A stretch of 64,000 bases of DNA from Achatina immaculata. Its lineage: Eukaryota > Mollusca > Gastropoda > Stylommatophora > Achatinidae. The notes below the pieces were generated by a model. The model ran no database searches and was not told the DNA's origin. It worked only from the letters and a program-made list of their open reading frames with translations. Positions 30,910 through 43,500 of the stretch are shown here, piece after piece; within the stretch, counting starts at the first letter, position 1; every line of letters starts with the position of its first letter. The stretch spans positions 2,175,501 through 2,239,500 of the forward strand of contig CM019716.1 of assembly GCA_009760885.1 (NCBI GenBank). Direction: 5' to 3'. The position numbers were made by a program, and so were the translations under genes.

Positions 30910-31533
30910 CTGAAGAGGACCTGTACGTTTCGTTATCTGACACAAGAGGAAAAAAAAGAGTGAAAACTCGTAAACCTGGGAATCGGAAAAGTGCCCATAT
31001 TTTCCTTGACCTGTCAGCACACTAGAGTGATGTAGTCAGCATCATGTCAGGCTGCCTTTCCGTCCCCAACTCTAGAAGTCAGGTACCCATTTCTACAGCT
31101 GGGTGGCTGGAGTGCCTCCGGTTGGATTCGAACCCCCAGCCTTTGCCATGAGAGACTAATGCACCAACCAGTTCGCCACCCAGACGCCTGGTGAATGTTG
31201 CTCGATTCTTAATCTCTTTTGATATCATTAAATCTGTTTAGCTGTCTTCAGGTTTCCTATTTGCTTCATCAACTTCATGAATGTACAGTTGGAAATACAA
31301 ACAAACAGTTAGAAGCTCCATCAGTGTTTTAGCTTGCATCTAATTCTTGAGATTTGTACTCTGCATCTCATCAGTGCAGTGATGAGAAAAAGAAATAAGT
31401 TTTAATTATTAATTTTTGTCTTTCCTGTTTTTAGAACTGTCCACATGGTCGCCCAACAATGAGACACCTGTTCAACATGGACATGCTGCCATCAACGGAT
31501 GTGTTGTAGATTTGGCTATATCACAAAGATTTT
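30910..31533 (+). repeat. About 624-bp tandem duplication, copy B (second terminal exon)
   Basis: Almost identical to 30288-30909, including the SINE and a full terminal exon. A third, partial copy continues at 31534-31655. Confidence 0.92.
31435..31509 (+). CDS. PMS2: PMS2 terminal exon, duplicated second copy
   Basis: Same acceptor and same 24 codons plus stop as 30811-30885, within a roughly 624-bp tandem duplication. Splicing exon 18 to either copy gives the same protein. This copy lies nearer to the AATAAA at 31919, so it may be the terminal exon actually used, or may serve only as 3' UTR when the first copy is chosen. Confidence 0.75.
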   Translation, partial: NCPHGRPTMRHLFNMDMLPSTDVL

Positions 31534-31918
31534 CTGAAGAGGACCTGTACGTTTCGTTATCTGACACAAGGGGGAAAAAAGAGTGAAAACTCGTAAACCT
31601 GGGAATCGGAAAAGTGCCCATATTTTCCTTGACCTGTCAGCACACTAGAGAATGATGTGGTCAGCATCGTGATATTCATCTGACGGAAGAGGGGGGAAAA
31701 GAATCTGAATTGCTCATTGGGATATTCTGTTCATGTTGGTATCTAGCTCAGTTTTCTGAGATCAGAACATTGTACCAAATTCTGTACAGAATATTTTGAA
31801 CATTGGCAACATGCAACTCTCATGTGTTCGCTGTATGCACTTATATAGACAGACAACAGGTTCTTGTTACTGGCTGATTGTACAGTATTATGCCATAGAG
31901 AAAAGTGACGGTGCTCTA

Positions 31919-31924
31919 AATAAA
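31919..31924 (+). promoter_or_regulatory. Candidate PMS2 poly(A) signal
   Basis: First AATAAA hexamer seen downstream of the second terminal-exon copy, about 410 bases after its stop. It is the likely end of the PMS2 transcript. Confidence 0.5.
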
Positions 31925-31949
31925 AGAAATTTTTTTTATTATAATAATC

Positions 31950-33390
31950 ATGCATTCACAAATTTCAGCAGTTTTCCGTGTCTGTAATTAAGTTTTTTTT
32001 TTTTTTTTTGCATTTGTTTACCTGTGCCACTTAGGCAGCTCTTCTTTCTTTTGCTGCTGCCAAGAAGCTTTGTAGAGTTGGTCACTGTTATGGTGCGAGG
32101 TTAGTTCCTGGTTGGCCACTGTGTCTTAGCTGTTAGGGTATGCCATCTGTCAGCTTTATTCTGGGGTGTGTTGTAGGTAATTTCATGAATTTTGCTGTTT
32201 ACCATTTGAAGTATTTGTTACATGTGTGAGGTACGAAGAATAATATAAAAAGTTTGTCTTCTTTATTTTTTTTTTTTTTTTCAATTAAAAATTGTAATTT
32301 TTTTGTCAAAAAAATATATTAAAGTTTTAACATACAGTTATTTTTCATTTCCTTCCTTAACATACAGTTTTCTGCATTTCCTTCCATAACATAAAGTTTT
32401 CTTTCAATTCCTTCCTCTTTAGATTCTTTCCCTAATTGTCCCCGCCAGTTCTTTCCTCACATATGTACATCAAGTACTAGTAACCCAACAAGAGCAGTGC
32501 AGCCATCTTGGATGAAGAATGAAAGATTAGTATGCTTTGATAAAAGAAATATTGCTTATGTTCCAGGTTTGCTATGATATCTATGATAGATTAATAAATC
32601 AGCCACGAGGACTGAGAAGAACTGACAAAAGCTATGCAGAATAGAAAGCAACTTGGTACTGGAGCACCTCATCATATGAGCAGGCATTTCGTGTCAGATA
32701 CGTAGTAAAACTAGTGGAATACCTTCTGAATAAAGTGGACAGTCAGTCATTTGCATGTCCCTTGCAGAACTTTGCCTCCCTAACAGATGAAAGTGCGACA
32801 GGTTTCACACGTGGTTTGAGTAAAAATCTTAGTGAGTCTTAAGCAAGAAACCTTGACTCGCTAGTCAGTCTGAGTTTGAAGTTTGAGTCGTGCAGTCAGT
32901 ATATGTTGTCCATTAGGATATAGAGTCGTTCGTGTAAGCTGCGTTAGTATGGAAGATGGATATGTGATAGTTATTGGGAGCCACTTGGAAATGTTTTCTA
33001 CATGTCTACGTGGTTAGTTTGATAGGTAACTGATACTTATTGTTCATCATCACATTTTTCATCAACATCTGATTGTGTGTATTTGTTTCTGTTGAGAACT
33101 AGCTGTGATTGCTTGAAAATTAAATGTTTCATCCATCGCTGAGAAGTGTGTAATATTTCAGAATTTTGTGTTTTTGTGCAATTTAGCCAACATAAGTCTT
33201 ACATCTTGCTGACAGACATGAAGTGCACACTATCTCCTTGTTGTTACAGCAGTTACCGTGAGTGCACAACTCTCTAAGATATAACGTGAATACTGTGAAG
33301 GCGACACTCAGGGAATCTGACACAGAACAGGCACAGTAGACTGTGTGACATGAGCAGTGCTTCCAATAAGTATTGCATGCCTTTTGGTTA
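31950..33390. other. Intergenic, nothing firm recognised
   Basis: AT-rich sequence between the PMS2 3' end and LINE debris. A short match to the RTE-like family (GCATGTCCCTTGCAGAACTTTG, minus strand, in two blocks) lies at about 32748-32800. Confidence 0.5.
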
Positions 33391-33394
33391 TCTT

Positions 33395-33700
33395 ACATCT
33401 TTCCTGTGCCGTTAAACATCACATGGGGCTCACATGGTAGTTTGCCAAGTTTTCCTGTTTTTGGTGATCTTTTCAGCTTCATTGAGGGATTTTATGGCTA
33501 ATAATATATCCTCTTTAGAGTTTCACAGTTGACCTCTTTTTCTTTGGCATGTTGTGTTCCACTTGATAGCTTGTTTGAGATTCTCTGATTGTTTCTTCTC
33601 ATCATGTGACCGATATATGATTTTGATTATGGCACTAAAATATTCCTAATTTGGTGGTATCAAGTTGATAAAAACTGCTATCATTTGTTCGCTTCAGTAT
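33395..33700 (-). mobile_element. RTE-like LINE 3' fragment
   Basis: Minus-strand pieces read YIGHMMRRNNQRIS, ending in a segment matching the ALCDV.RHGKD end seen at 13193. Decayed by several stops. Confidence 0.5.
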
Positions 33701-34678
33701 CATATCCAGACTGTAAAGATCCACTGTATTATTAATATGCTGTTGAATTCTTTTTTAACAAAAAAGTAAAATACGTGTTTTAACGTGACATTCTGTCATT
33801 TATTTAAATAAACATCATTGGCAGTTCAGGACATTGTTCTCTCTTTTACAGGGTGTCCCAGAATTTTTGCATGGGGGGGGGGGGGAGAATGTTTGTTCGT
33901 TTGTTTTTTTTGAAGCTTCTATCTTAACAGGTTAATTGAAGTATTCAGTATTTTGGGTCTTCTGATGTAGAAGGCAAGAATTTCTGTTGCTGTATCATCA
34001 TTTAATGTAACTCCTTAAACAGTCACTGTGTTACTTGTCAGCAGATCCTCCCTTGTTAAAGCTTTACAGGTTCTGCAGCACTGCTTTTCTCTCTGGATTC
34101 AGTCTGTTAAACTCACCAGCAGCCAAGCAGAAATATAAAAAGTCCAACATTACAAAAAAATGATAAATGTAAATAGTAAAACCAAGATCATAAAGTGAAT
34201 AATGTCAGTTTATTTTTTTTTTTTTTTTCACATTTGCATCATTGATTTGTTTAAAACTTCTCAAATATAGCATGAGCGAGGCCATCAAACAAAGGCAAAC
34301 CTTGCTGATGCCTCTGCTATTTTAACTAAATATTACACATAACTAAATCTAACTAGCAGATCATACTTGTTAGCCCAGGGGTTGGCAACCTGTGGCCTGC
34401 ATTGATCTAATGTCATGATTACATAATTGAAATAACTATTATTCATAGTTTCATATTTTATTATTATTACATTCACATATTAGCTGGCCACACACACCCA
34501 CATGGTGACACCCACCCCCTGTGTTTTAAAAAAAGAAAAGATTGCCGAGTCACTCCAAAAAAAAGGGCAGTTTCAGTGTCCCTTTTAACTTCCGTGCTTT
34601 CAATAAGAAGGCTGCCGACCCCTGTGCCAGCCAACGGTGATCATGCAGGAGCTGTCAGCAGTTGTAACAGTACAACCA

Positions 34679-35212
34679 GATTGTTAGTAATCAACTGCCT
34701 CCCCTCCTGATGATTGTTAGTAATCAACTGCCTCCCCTCCTGATGATTGTTAGTAATCAACTTCCTACTCTCTTGATGATTGTTAGTAATCAAACTGCCT
34801 CCCCTCCTGATGATTGTTAATAATCAACTGCCTACCCTCCTGATGATTGTTAGTAATCAACTGCCTACCCTCCTGATGATTGTTAGTAATCAACTGCCTA
34901 CCCTCTTGATGATTGTTAGTAATCAACTGCCTACTCTCCTGATGATTGTTAGTAATCAACTGCCTGCTCTTCTGATGACTGTTAGTAATCAACTGCCTGC
35001 TCTTCTGATGATTGTTAGTAATCAACTGCCTACTCTCCCAGTGATTGTTAGTAATCAACTGCCTACTCTCCTGATGATTGTTAGTAATCAACTGCCTACT
35101 CTCCTGATGATTGTTAGTAATCAACTGCCTACTCTCCCAATGATTGTTAGTAATCAACTGCCTACTCTCCTGATGATTGTTAGTAATCAACTGCCTACTC
35201 TCCTGATGAGTC
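34679..35212. repeat. 33-bp minisatellite, about 16 units
   Basis: Consensus GATTGTTAGTAATCAACTGC then CTACTCTCCTGAT. The 33-bp period gives an 11-residue peptide repeat open on both strands (LLMIVSNQLPT on plus); no start context, splice sites or family supports expression. Confidence 0.93.
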
Positions 35213-35639
35213 AAAGCTGGGCATGAACTCGTTCAAAAGAAGTAATTCCCGAGTACATCATGAGGTCTGCACTTGGAACATATTTAATTCTATGTAAGGA
35301 ATCCAAGAATAAGCTTATGCTGTACGAGTTAAGGCAGTGGCTTCAGACAGTCAGGCACTCGTAGGGTACTCTATGAAGAATTCTAGTCACATGACGAAGA
35401 AATATATTATGTCAGCATTTGAGGACATTAAAACATGAAATATTTTCATTACCTTTAACAGAACTGAAACTGAAAAATGTATCTTAATCTGATAACCGAA
35501 TGTAAAATTATGTGAAACTGAAAAATGTTATCTTAATCTGATAACTGAATGTAAAATTATGTGAATTAAAAAAAAAAAAATGGCACATGTCTCCAGATAC
35601 TCTGAAGAAACTGGGAGCATTGCTAACTTACAGCAGAGA

Positions 35640-35965
35640 ATTTTCAGTCCAAGAAGGTATTTGGTCTCTCTTCGCTCTATCTCCCTGGAACTGGGAGCAT
35701 GTGTCTTCGCAGCCAAAGCGGTGAATATTCACGGCACCATGTTGGACTGTGAGCGGGTTACATAGGCTTTTTTTTTTTTTTCAGTTATAGCAGAACTAAC
35801 AAGGAGGGGGTGTACAATGGTTCCACTGCCATGTAGACTATGGCCATCCCTACCTCATTAGTCAGGCTAAGCCCGTTACTGAGGGTACCAACAGAGAGAT
35901 GAGACCAGCCCTGACATTAGCTAGCTATAGCCCGCTGACCACCAACTTGGCTAGCATCTGTGCCG
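35640..35965 (-). mobile_element. Family A interspersed element, longest copy
   Basis: Reverse-complement order matches 22640-22990: the GTTGGTACCCTCAGTAACGG region, AGTGGAACCATTGTACACCC, then GAAAAAAAAAAAGCCTATGT and CATGCTCCCAGTTCCAGGGA. With copies at 18725, 19880, 22640, 29205 and 59380 it defines a family of about 330 bp. Confidence 0.7.
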
Positions 35966-37900
35966 CTTTGGCCTCTTACATGATCACAAAAACAATCACA
36001 ATTCATCTTTACCAAAGAAAGGCAGAAATATTTCAAAATGAATGGGCACATTAATTTGTGGTTTAATTGCACTTTGGATTATTTATTTTTTTATTTTTTT
36101 TTTTACACTTCTTGGACAGATCTACTGCTTGACAAACTACTGTATTTTTTTTTTCTTAAGCACCAAAACTTGAAGAAGAAAAAATGGGAGGGGGAATTTC
36201 TTTTGTGATTTTCTAGTCCTCATATTTTTCTTTCAAAAGCTCACACTTTTTTTTTTTCCTAATATAATTAGATGAGGATAAACTAAAGTCAGAATATACA
36301 CTAAATATTAAATATGTTCAACCCAGAAAATGCATTAGCATATCCAGACGTTATTACTGCAGGCATACTTCCAAGCATCAAATTCCAAAACAATGTTTCA
36401 TGGATCTTATTCACCAAGCAGTGAATTTAGCATTCTTAGTCACTGACTAAATGATGTTAGTCATTCAATGAATGACAAAAGTAGCAATATTATAATCATT
36501 CACCAAAGGATGGATTACACTCATTCACAAGACTGGAAAACAGTACTCCCACAAGACTGGAAAACAGTACTCTATAGTCATCCACTATGTAAATTGTAAC
36601 TCTTTTGCCTTCGTATGTATGTGCTTACTCGCAGCCAATAGGAATAAATTAGATTATTCATATATACAGACGCAGCAGAAATGATACAAGTTAGCAATAC
36701 AACATGAACAATCTGTGAGAAGGTAAATGCTAACATACAATGTGCCAGTTTGAAGTTCATGTTTTCGTGTACATGGATCTTTTCACATGCAAAAGCATAA
36801 ATCGTCGGAACACATTTAAAAATAAATAAACGTGGGAACACTGGAACACAACAATAAATAAACATCAGGAATTATCTTTTTAAAATATTCTACTGCAGAT
36901 ATGTGGGGCAAAATTCAATCTAAATCAATTTACTTTCATCTGATCATAAGGGGCAAAAATGAAGTATTATAAATTTATAGACAAAAAAATGGCAGTAATG
37001 CATTCATTGATACCAGATTGGACCAAATGTTAATGATGTAAAAAATGTTAGTATCCAAATGACAAATGGAATATATAGCTTTTACACCTAAAAGAAAACA
37101 AAAATGGCGCCTGAGAAGTGTTGGGTAAACTGGTCACCAACTACTTCACATGGGAAAATCTTATCAAAAACACAACAGGTGTGACGGAAATTTTTGCCTG
37201 ACTTGCTGGCTTGTATGCCAGGTCAAACAGTACAAAAATGTTTTCAAGAAATGGATCAAGTGCCTTTGTCACAAGATCTTACCCCTTTTGACTTCTTGAC
37301 ATTTCTAGTTACCGAGTTTACTAGTTTTCACAAGAAATCTACATTTCTGTCAGGCAACAAAGTGGGTACACTTTTTGGCTGCACTTAAATCTCTGTAAAG
37401 TTTGGAGAGAGGATCAGTGGTAGTAAGTTTCCAGATATCTTCCAGTGCAATGCCATTTACTTATGAATTGTTCACACTTTGTCTATTTTTTCCTGTGTGT
37501 TCACACCTTGTAAAACTGTCTGGAAATTACTTATTCCTGTATTGTTCAGATTCTTGCAGAGTCCCTTTTTTTTTTGTTTCGTAAATTTGGTAAATTTTTA
37601 AAATCAGTTTTGTGTCCACATGTGGTAATTTCATTTCAGATTCACACCATCAGATGTAGAACCATGAAGAAAACTCACCTCTGCTAACCAAAGGGAAACA
37701 GACCTCTGCTGGCTTCCAACTTTTAGTTTTGTCATAATAAATAAGCACCAAAGGTTTCTTCACGGGAAGAAGTGTGTATAGTGGAAAACTTGAACATAAC
37801 AAGAAAGTCAACAATGATTCAACTTTGAAAGATGAACCGACATCAGATATGAACACATGCCTCCCCTTGGGTCTCCTACTCCACCCACCCCAGAAAACAT
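35966..37900. other. Intergenic, nothing recognised
   Basis: AT-rich with homopolymer T tracts. A 64-codon plus frame at 37194 contains SQDLTPFDF, faintly like mariner transposases, but too short and worn to assign. Confidence 0.5.
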
Positions 37901-37904
37901 CCTT

Positions 37905-38320
37905 CGCATGTCCCTTGTGCAGCTTTGCCTCCCTAACAGCTCTCCTGTAGGCCTACCGGTTGTAAGCAAGATGCCCTGCTGCTGATGGATCCATTCTAAG
38001 ATCATCAATGTCTTGCAGCCATCCTTGGTCTTCCTCTCCTTTTTCCCATTATGTACCCTTCCAACTAAATTCTCGTATTAATGTCCATAATATTTAAGTT
38101 TTCTCTGTTTTATCTTTTTTTTACTAGCCAACTTTCTTCATTATTAAGTTCTTGTAATATGGATATATTTGTTTTTTGTGTCCATGATATTTGAAGGACT
38201 CTTCTGTAGCATTTACATTCAAAGGCATTTATGCGTTTCTCAGCTGTTTTTGTTTAGTGTCCAGGTCTCACAGGCATATGTTGAGATGGGAAAGATGCAT
38301 GCCCTTAAAAATTTGATTTT
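37905..38320 (-). mobile_element. RTE-like LINE ORF C-terminus, decayed
   Basis: Colinear with 23835-24300, sharing GAACTTTGCC-type, CTCCTGTAGGCCT and GTGTCCAGGTCTCACAGGCA blocks in the same order, with different small deletions. Confidence 0.75.
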
Positions 38321-40541
38321 TGTAGTTCAGTCTCCACAGCTTCTTTAGTTCTTCTATTTTCTGAAGAGCAGAAACTACACCCTAGGATATAAGAACTCTA
38401 AAATAAATAAATAAAACTGAACAAATATAACAAATTTGCCTCAGATATACAAAACTGTACTTTGAAATTATGTTCCATTTAACAGTAGTAAATTCTACAG
38501 ATCAGTGATTTCCAACTTCTTCCTGCCCTGCCTCAAGGTCATGACCAATTAAGCCAATAATTCATCACAGCCTCCTACACTCCCCTGCCATTAATCTTTG
38601 TAAAGTATAAATATAATTTTGATCTGTATCCCACAGGTACCACAGTTTAAGAATCACTGCTCCCTGCAATTCACAAAATTTGCATTAAAAAAAAAAAATA
38701 AGAAGAAATTAAGCTTAATAACTGTGAGTTAGCCTTTCAAACAGTGACGGCACTTAACTGGCCCAGTTACAAGAAATAAACAACTAACAACAAGAGTTTC
38801 AACAAACTACATGATTCAGAAAAACTCTTACAATGTACTTCTATAAATGTTTCAATATTCATTGGGTCAAGTCAAAATGTTTTCAAATATGGCAGTAAAA
38901 AACATATAGTCTAATTAACAGACCAAAAAAAGTGTATTACCTACCACATCCATGTAATTTCTTTAAAAAAAAAAAATTCTGGGTAACCTAAAAAAAAAAA
39001 AACTCAAAACCATAAATTTTGTAACTTTCCTGTTTTACTTCAGTGTTAGACCTTCTGTTATTTTATTTCTAACAACATAAAATCTACACAAGTAATGATA
39101 AACCTAACTTCTTCATCTTCTTTCTCTCTTGTTAGAAAGATTATCATCACCGCTGTATTTAAGAGAACAGCTACAAATGATGGCAAAGTTCTTCACCATG
39201 GCATCAGCTGTCAGCAGCTTTTAGCTTGCAGGAATAGAGAGATCCACCACTACAATTGCAGGAATAGAGAGATCCACCACTACAACTGCAGGAATAGAGA
39301 GATCCACCACTACAACTGCACATCAGACAATGCCATAAGTGTTCAGATCACATCCTGCACAGCAGGATCTCAGCACAGTGAGATCACCTGCACTAAGAAC
39401 AGGTGGAAGTGGAGGTCGAGTTCACAGCCCTCAGTCCAAGAAATCATGTCATTAATTCAGACATTTCCTTTCTGGAAACCTAACAGAGCTTCCTACAGTA
39501 GCATATCATCATCATCACTGTCTGTCACTCCCTTTGGAGTATAGGCCACAGATAAGGTTTCTCTGGTCATCCCTGTTCTGCAATGTAATGTTAAACCTAA
39601 GCTTTCTTGCAGCGATAACAGATTTTTCTGCAAACATTAAACTTAATAAAGCACTCTTGTTGAGATTGCAGATCTTTATGCAAAGTTACTAAAGTAACAC
39701 AGATCTTTTCCTCGAGATGTTTAATAACCAAGCAAACAAGGTCAAGATAATGAACATGTCAATTTTGTTTTGGTTATTAAAGTTTTCAAAAATGTTCAAA
39801 CTTTTATTGCAGCTCGAGTCAAGAAAGAAGTATTGAAAAATGCATCACATAAAATATTCATTATCTACAGCACTATATTGTCCAGCAATATTTGTCTTCA
39901 TAAACTGCTTATTTTTACATTTTTTTTTAGTCACTGAAGAAGTAATAAAGATGCTGGATGTTCACCCATTAGCAGCAGTATTTATAAACATTATCCACGG
40001 ATGATATGTTTTCTTTGTCAGCATATATAAATATCATCTACTGATATGTCCTTTTGTCACCACTTATTAAAATAATCTGCACATATATCCTCTTTTGTCA
40101 GCACTTTTAAGCATCATCTGCAGTTGATTTAGTCCTTGTGTAACAGCAGCTATGAACATCATAGGTAGTATGCTTTGTGTCAGCAATTATGAACATCATC
40201 TTCGGATATTTCCTCTCATATCAGCATTTACTGCACAAAATAATGTCTTCATGTAGGGTCACAAAGAGATGGTGTCTGCATTGTGACATCTAAGTGACAA
40301 TGTTGAACAGTCCCATTAACGTGCACTCGCCACCAAGAAAACACGTTTCACAAACTACAGCAGCCAGTAAAAGCAGCATTTTGTAATCATTCACAACTTG
40401 CGTCACAGTTTAGGTCTTTGTGCCATCAGGACTGTTGTCCATTTACAGCTCTGCACTGCATAAGATAAACGTCTGTCATGAAGAGGATGTAGATGGCTTT
40501 GGAATACATGAGTAGGTTTGTTTTTCTGATTTGTCATGTAG
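38321..40541. other. Intergenic / RASGEF1 3' UTR candidate region
   Basis: Contains a three-unit 30-bp repeat at 39232-39320 (GGAATAGAGAGATCCACCAC core) and a series of imperfect repeats around CAGCA...ATCATC at 39960-40200. No gene recognised; part may be the 3' UTR of RASGEF1. Confidence 0.4.
39803..39808 (-). promoter_or_regulatory. Possible RASGEF1 poly(A) signal
   Basis: AATAAA on the minus strand, about 735 bases past the proposed stop codon. Other transcript ends are possible. Confidence 0.25.
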
Positions 40542-40569
40542 TCATAAGGAAGACGCAGATGTCTGTGAC
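40542..40569 (-). CDS. RASGEF1B: RASGEF1 last coding exon
   Basis: Preceded by a TTGTACAG acceptor. It completes a Lys codon and encodes SQTSASSL before TGA, comparable in position to the short Ser/Leu-rich tail of human RASGEF1. It is assigned from phase and acceptor only, so it is less certain than the other exons. Confidence 0.6.
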
Positions 40570-43500
40570 CTGTACAATAAATTACACAAAAAGCAGGCAT
40601 GATTAACAGGATTAACAAATGTAAAAACATTCTTAGTCTATTAAAAGTTAGCAAACTCCCTGCTACAGTATTTTTATCCTATGATAAAACGGTATTTGTA
40701 TTTCAAGCTGGTATATAATGATACAAATATCAAACAGAGAGATATTGATGGGATTAGGTGTTGCAGAAAACCGGCTTGTTAACACCATAAAAAATTAGAA
40801 AGCTGAGATATTTCAGCCACATCAAAGACACAATAGCTTGGAGAGGCTGATAGTAGAAGGCAAAAGAGAAAAGGGGCGATCTCACCGCAGGTGGGCTCAG
40901 GACATCACAGAAAGTCTGAATGTGTCACTGCAAGACGCCGGTCAACTTGTGCAAGAACAGCTACAAAAGGGAGGCTGTGAGAGGGAAAATGTTCTGGAAA
41001 GGACATGTCACATGAATGATACAGCGATGTGTAACTAATACTTAATGTTTGTTTTGTTCATTCATTGGTTCTGGCAATCCTACTTTTCCATTTTGTGCAG
41101 TACTACTAATCAAGTTAGTTGCTTTTCATTTTTCTCCCAGTCTTGTCTCTCATTCTTATGTTTTCTCTCAAATTTTCCAGTGCTAATCAGACTATGTAAC
41201 AGCTATCTGAAAAGCAGTAACGATTATTTTTAAAGGAGTTAAATAATGGAGGTCATTGGCTCTTAATTTACTAACCATAACTCAAGTATATTAACCTTCA
41301 TTCTTATGGAACCAGCATATAACAAATCATTTTGTTTCTGATTTAATATGATATAAACATGAAAACAACTGGCAATGATAACATTGTTTTTCAAATGTGA
41401 CAGGGAGATGTGAAGTTCTGTATTTAATAATCTGTGACAGAGAGAGACAACACACATGTACTCACTTGAGCTGTTTGTATCTTTCCCTGTCATAACTTGA
41501 CTCTGGTGGTTCACATTCATAAGATGCCAGAGACAGCACTGGATGACAAGATGGAAAGTTTTTTGTTTAGACAGTTTAATACATAGCCACTGTCATAAAT
41601 CTACTCCAACAGAAAGAAGCTTTTAAAAAAAAAAACAAACCATTATTCACTCCCCTTTCTACTTCAGTTTTCCATGAGCTCATCATCTTTTTCTCTGACC
41701 TCCGCTGTGTACTTTTACACGTAGTTTGATTCTCACTGTGTGAGCTAAAGCATACAATAAAGTCTGGTGTACTGTCACATCACTCAAGATGTCAGTTACT
41801 CCACCATAGTTCTCTCACAATTTTATCTACCTTCATCTTCCCATTTTCTAGTTCTTCAACTCTTTCATATCTTGTTTTCAAAAACTGAGGAGCTTCTATA
41901 GAATCCATTTTATTTAGTTTCATCTACCTAATTTTCCCCCCCCCCCCCATATTTTATGAATTCTGATTTCTAAGTGAAAACTATAAAAGACAGTTTCAGT
42001 CATAAACAGCAGCAGATTAACCTCTACCCAGGGCCCTAGGCTAAATTTACTAAGGGCTTTCACCACTTTTGGCCTTTACCATCTATCATCTGACATAAAA
42101 TTCATGAAACAAAAATCTGACATAAAATTCACGAAACACAAATAAAATTAACGAAACAAAATTCTATATTTGCTGAGTATTTTAACCTTGATGCTGGGCC
42201 CTAAGCCTTTAGGACCCCATACTTAAACCTGTTCAGTCTAATGGGTAAGCCTTCAGGACCCCATACTTAAACCTGTTCAGTCCAGTGGATAATCTGCCAT
42301 TATTTGTAAACTGACAACATAGGGAAGTAAATTATTCTTCCCAACATATAATTATTTTTTCAAAATATTATATTTAAAACAAGCTACTTGTTTGTATAGG
42401 ACTGTATTGCCTAAACTGGTTTATTTGAATAGTCTTGGACATTAGATAAGAAAATGTGGCCACTTTAAACAAAATTTTAAATAATAACAACAATGCAAAA
42501 AAAATCTTTGGACACTATGGCCTGTTACACAAGCTAAGGTTCAAAGTGCATATAACTTTTGTTTTGTTGTTTATTAGCTCATCATTTTATAAATACATGA
42601 GGCTAGATTTTCTTCTCAACAAGTACAGCAAAATACTCACTGGACTCCTTGTAAATTGGTGCAGTTAAGATGTAGCTGGTGACTGCAGGGATTTTGCCAA
42701 AAGGACACTGCAAATAAAGCCCACAAGCATATTTTTAGAAATGAAATGAAATTTTCTTTCAATTTATATAACATGATACATTTTTTAACCATACAATTTA
42801 AATTTATTTTGCACCAACATAAATATTCTAACTTCAAAGCAAATTTGTTACACTATAGAACAAAATGGGTGGACATTTTTGCCCGCAGGATCAAGATCAG
42901 TAGTTTTCAACCTGTGGTACTCAGCATTATCGGGTGATCTTCTGCTGCATTTAGGATTTGATGTTTAGTGTACTCAGCATTATCGGGTGATCTTCTGCTG
43001 CATTTATGATTTGATGTTTAGTACCATTTATTGAGTAACAACAATTAAGAGTTTACAGAACTGCGATACTACGTATAAGGTGGTAGTCATAACTTGTATG
43101 TCACTGCAAAAGCAGTCCCTGGATGTAACAATGTTGGGAATCAGTGGTCTAGATTATACAAGGGGCTCTGGGTTTGGTCACTGTTATCAAAGTAACTATT
43201 TCTACCAATTTAAAAACATAAAACTAGGAAGATTCATGAAGATCTTGCATAAAAATGGTTGCATTAACTCTAATCCAATTTCTTGAGTAAATCTGTATCA
43301 TAAGAAGTCTGTCATCTCAGAAACCACACAAAGAAGAATCTGGTTTATACGTTATTTTGCATACTTCCTCAAACTTACTTCTTGCACAATTCCAAGTGAT
43401 CATTGTTTCATGTATTGCTACATATTAATTCTAAAACATCTCATATGATTTACCCTGTTATAATGTTTTTGTCTGTTTGTATGCTTTCATTTTGGGCATT

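Noticed and set aside
34780..35226. 148- and 143-codon antiparallel frames with 11-residue repeats
   Set aside because: A 33-bp period keeps both strands open; intergenic with no splice or promoter support.
37194..37388. Frame with SQDLTPFDF
   Set aside because: Faint similarity to mariner transposase only over nine residues; not enough to annotate.
39095..39544. 149-codon plus-strand frame with HHYNCRNREI repeats
   Set aside because: Contains a three-unit 30-bp repeat and otherwise low-complexity sequence; no recognised domain.
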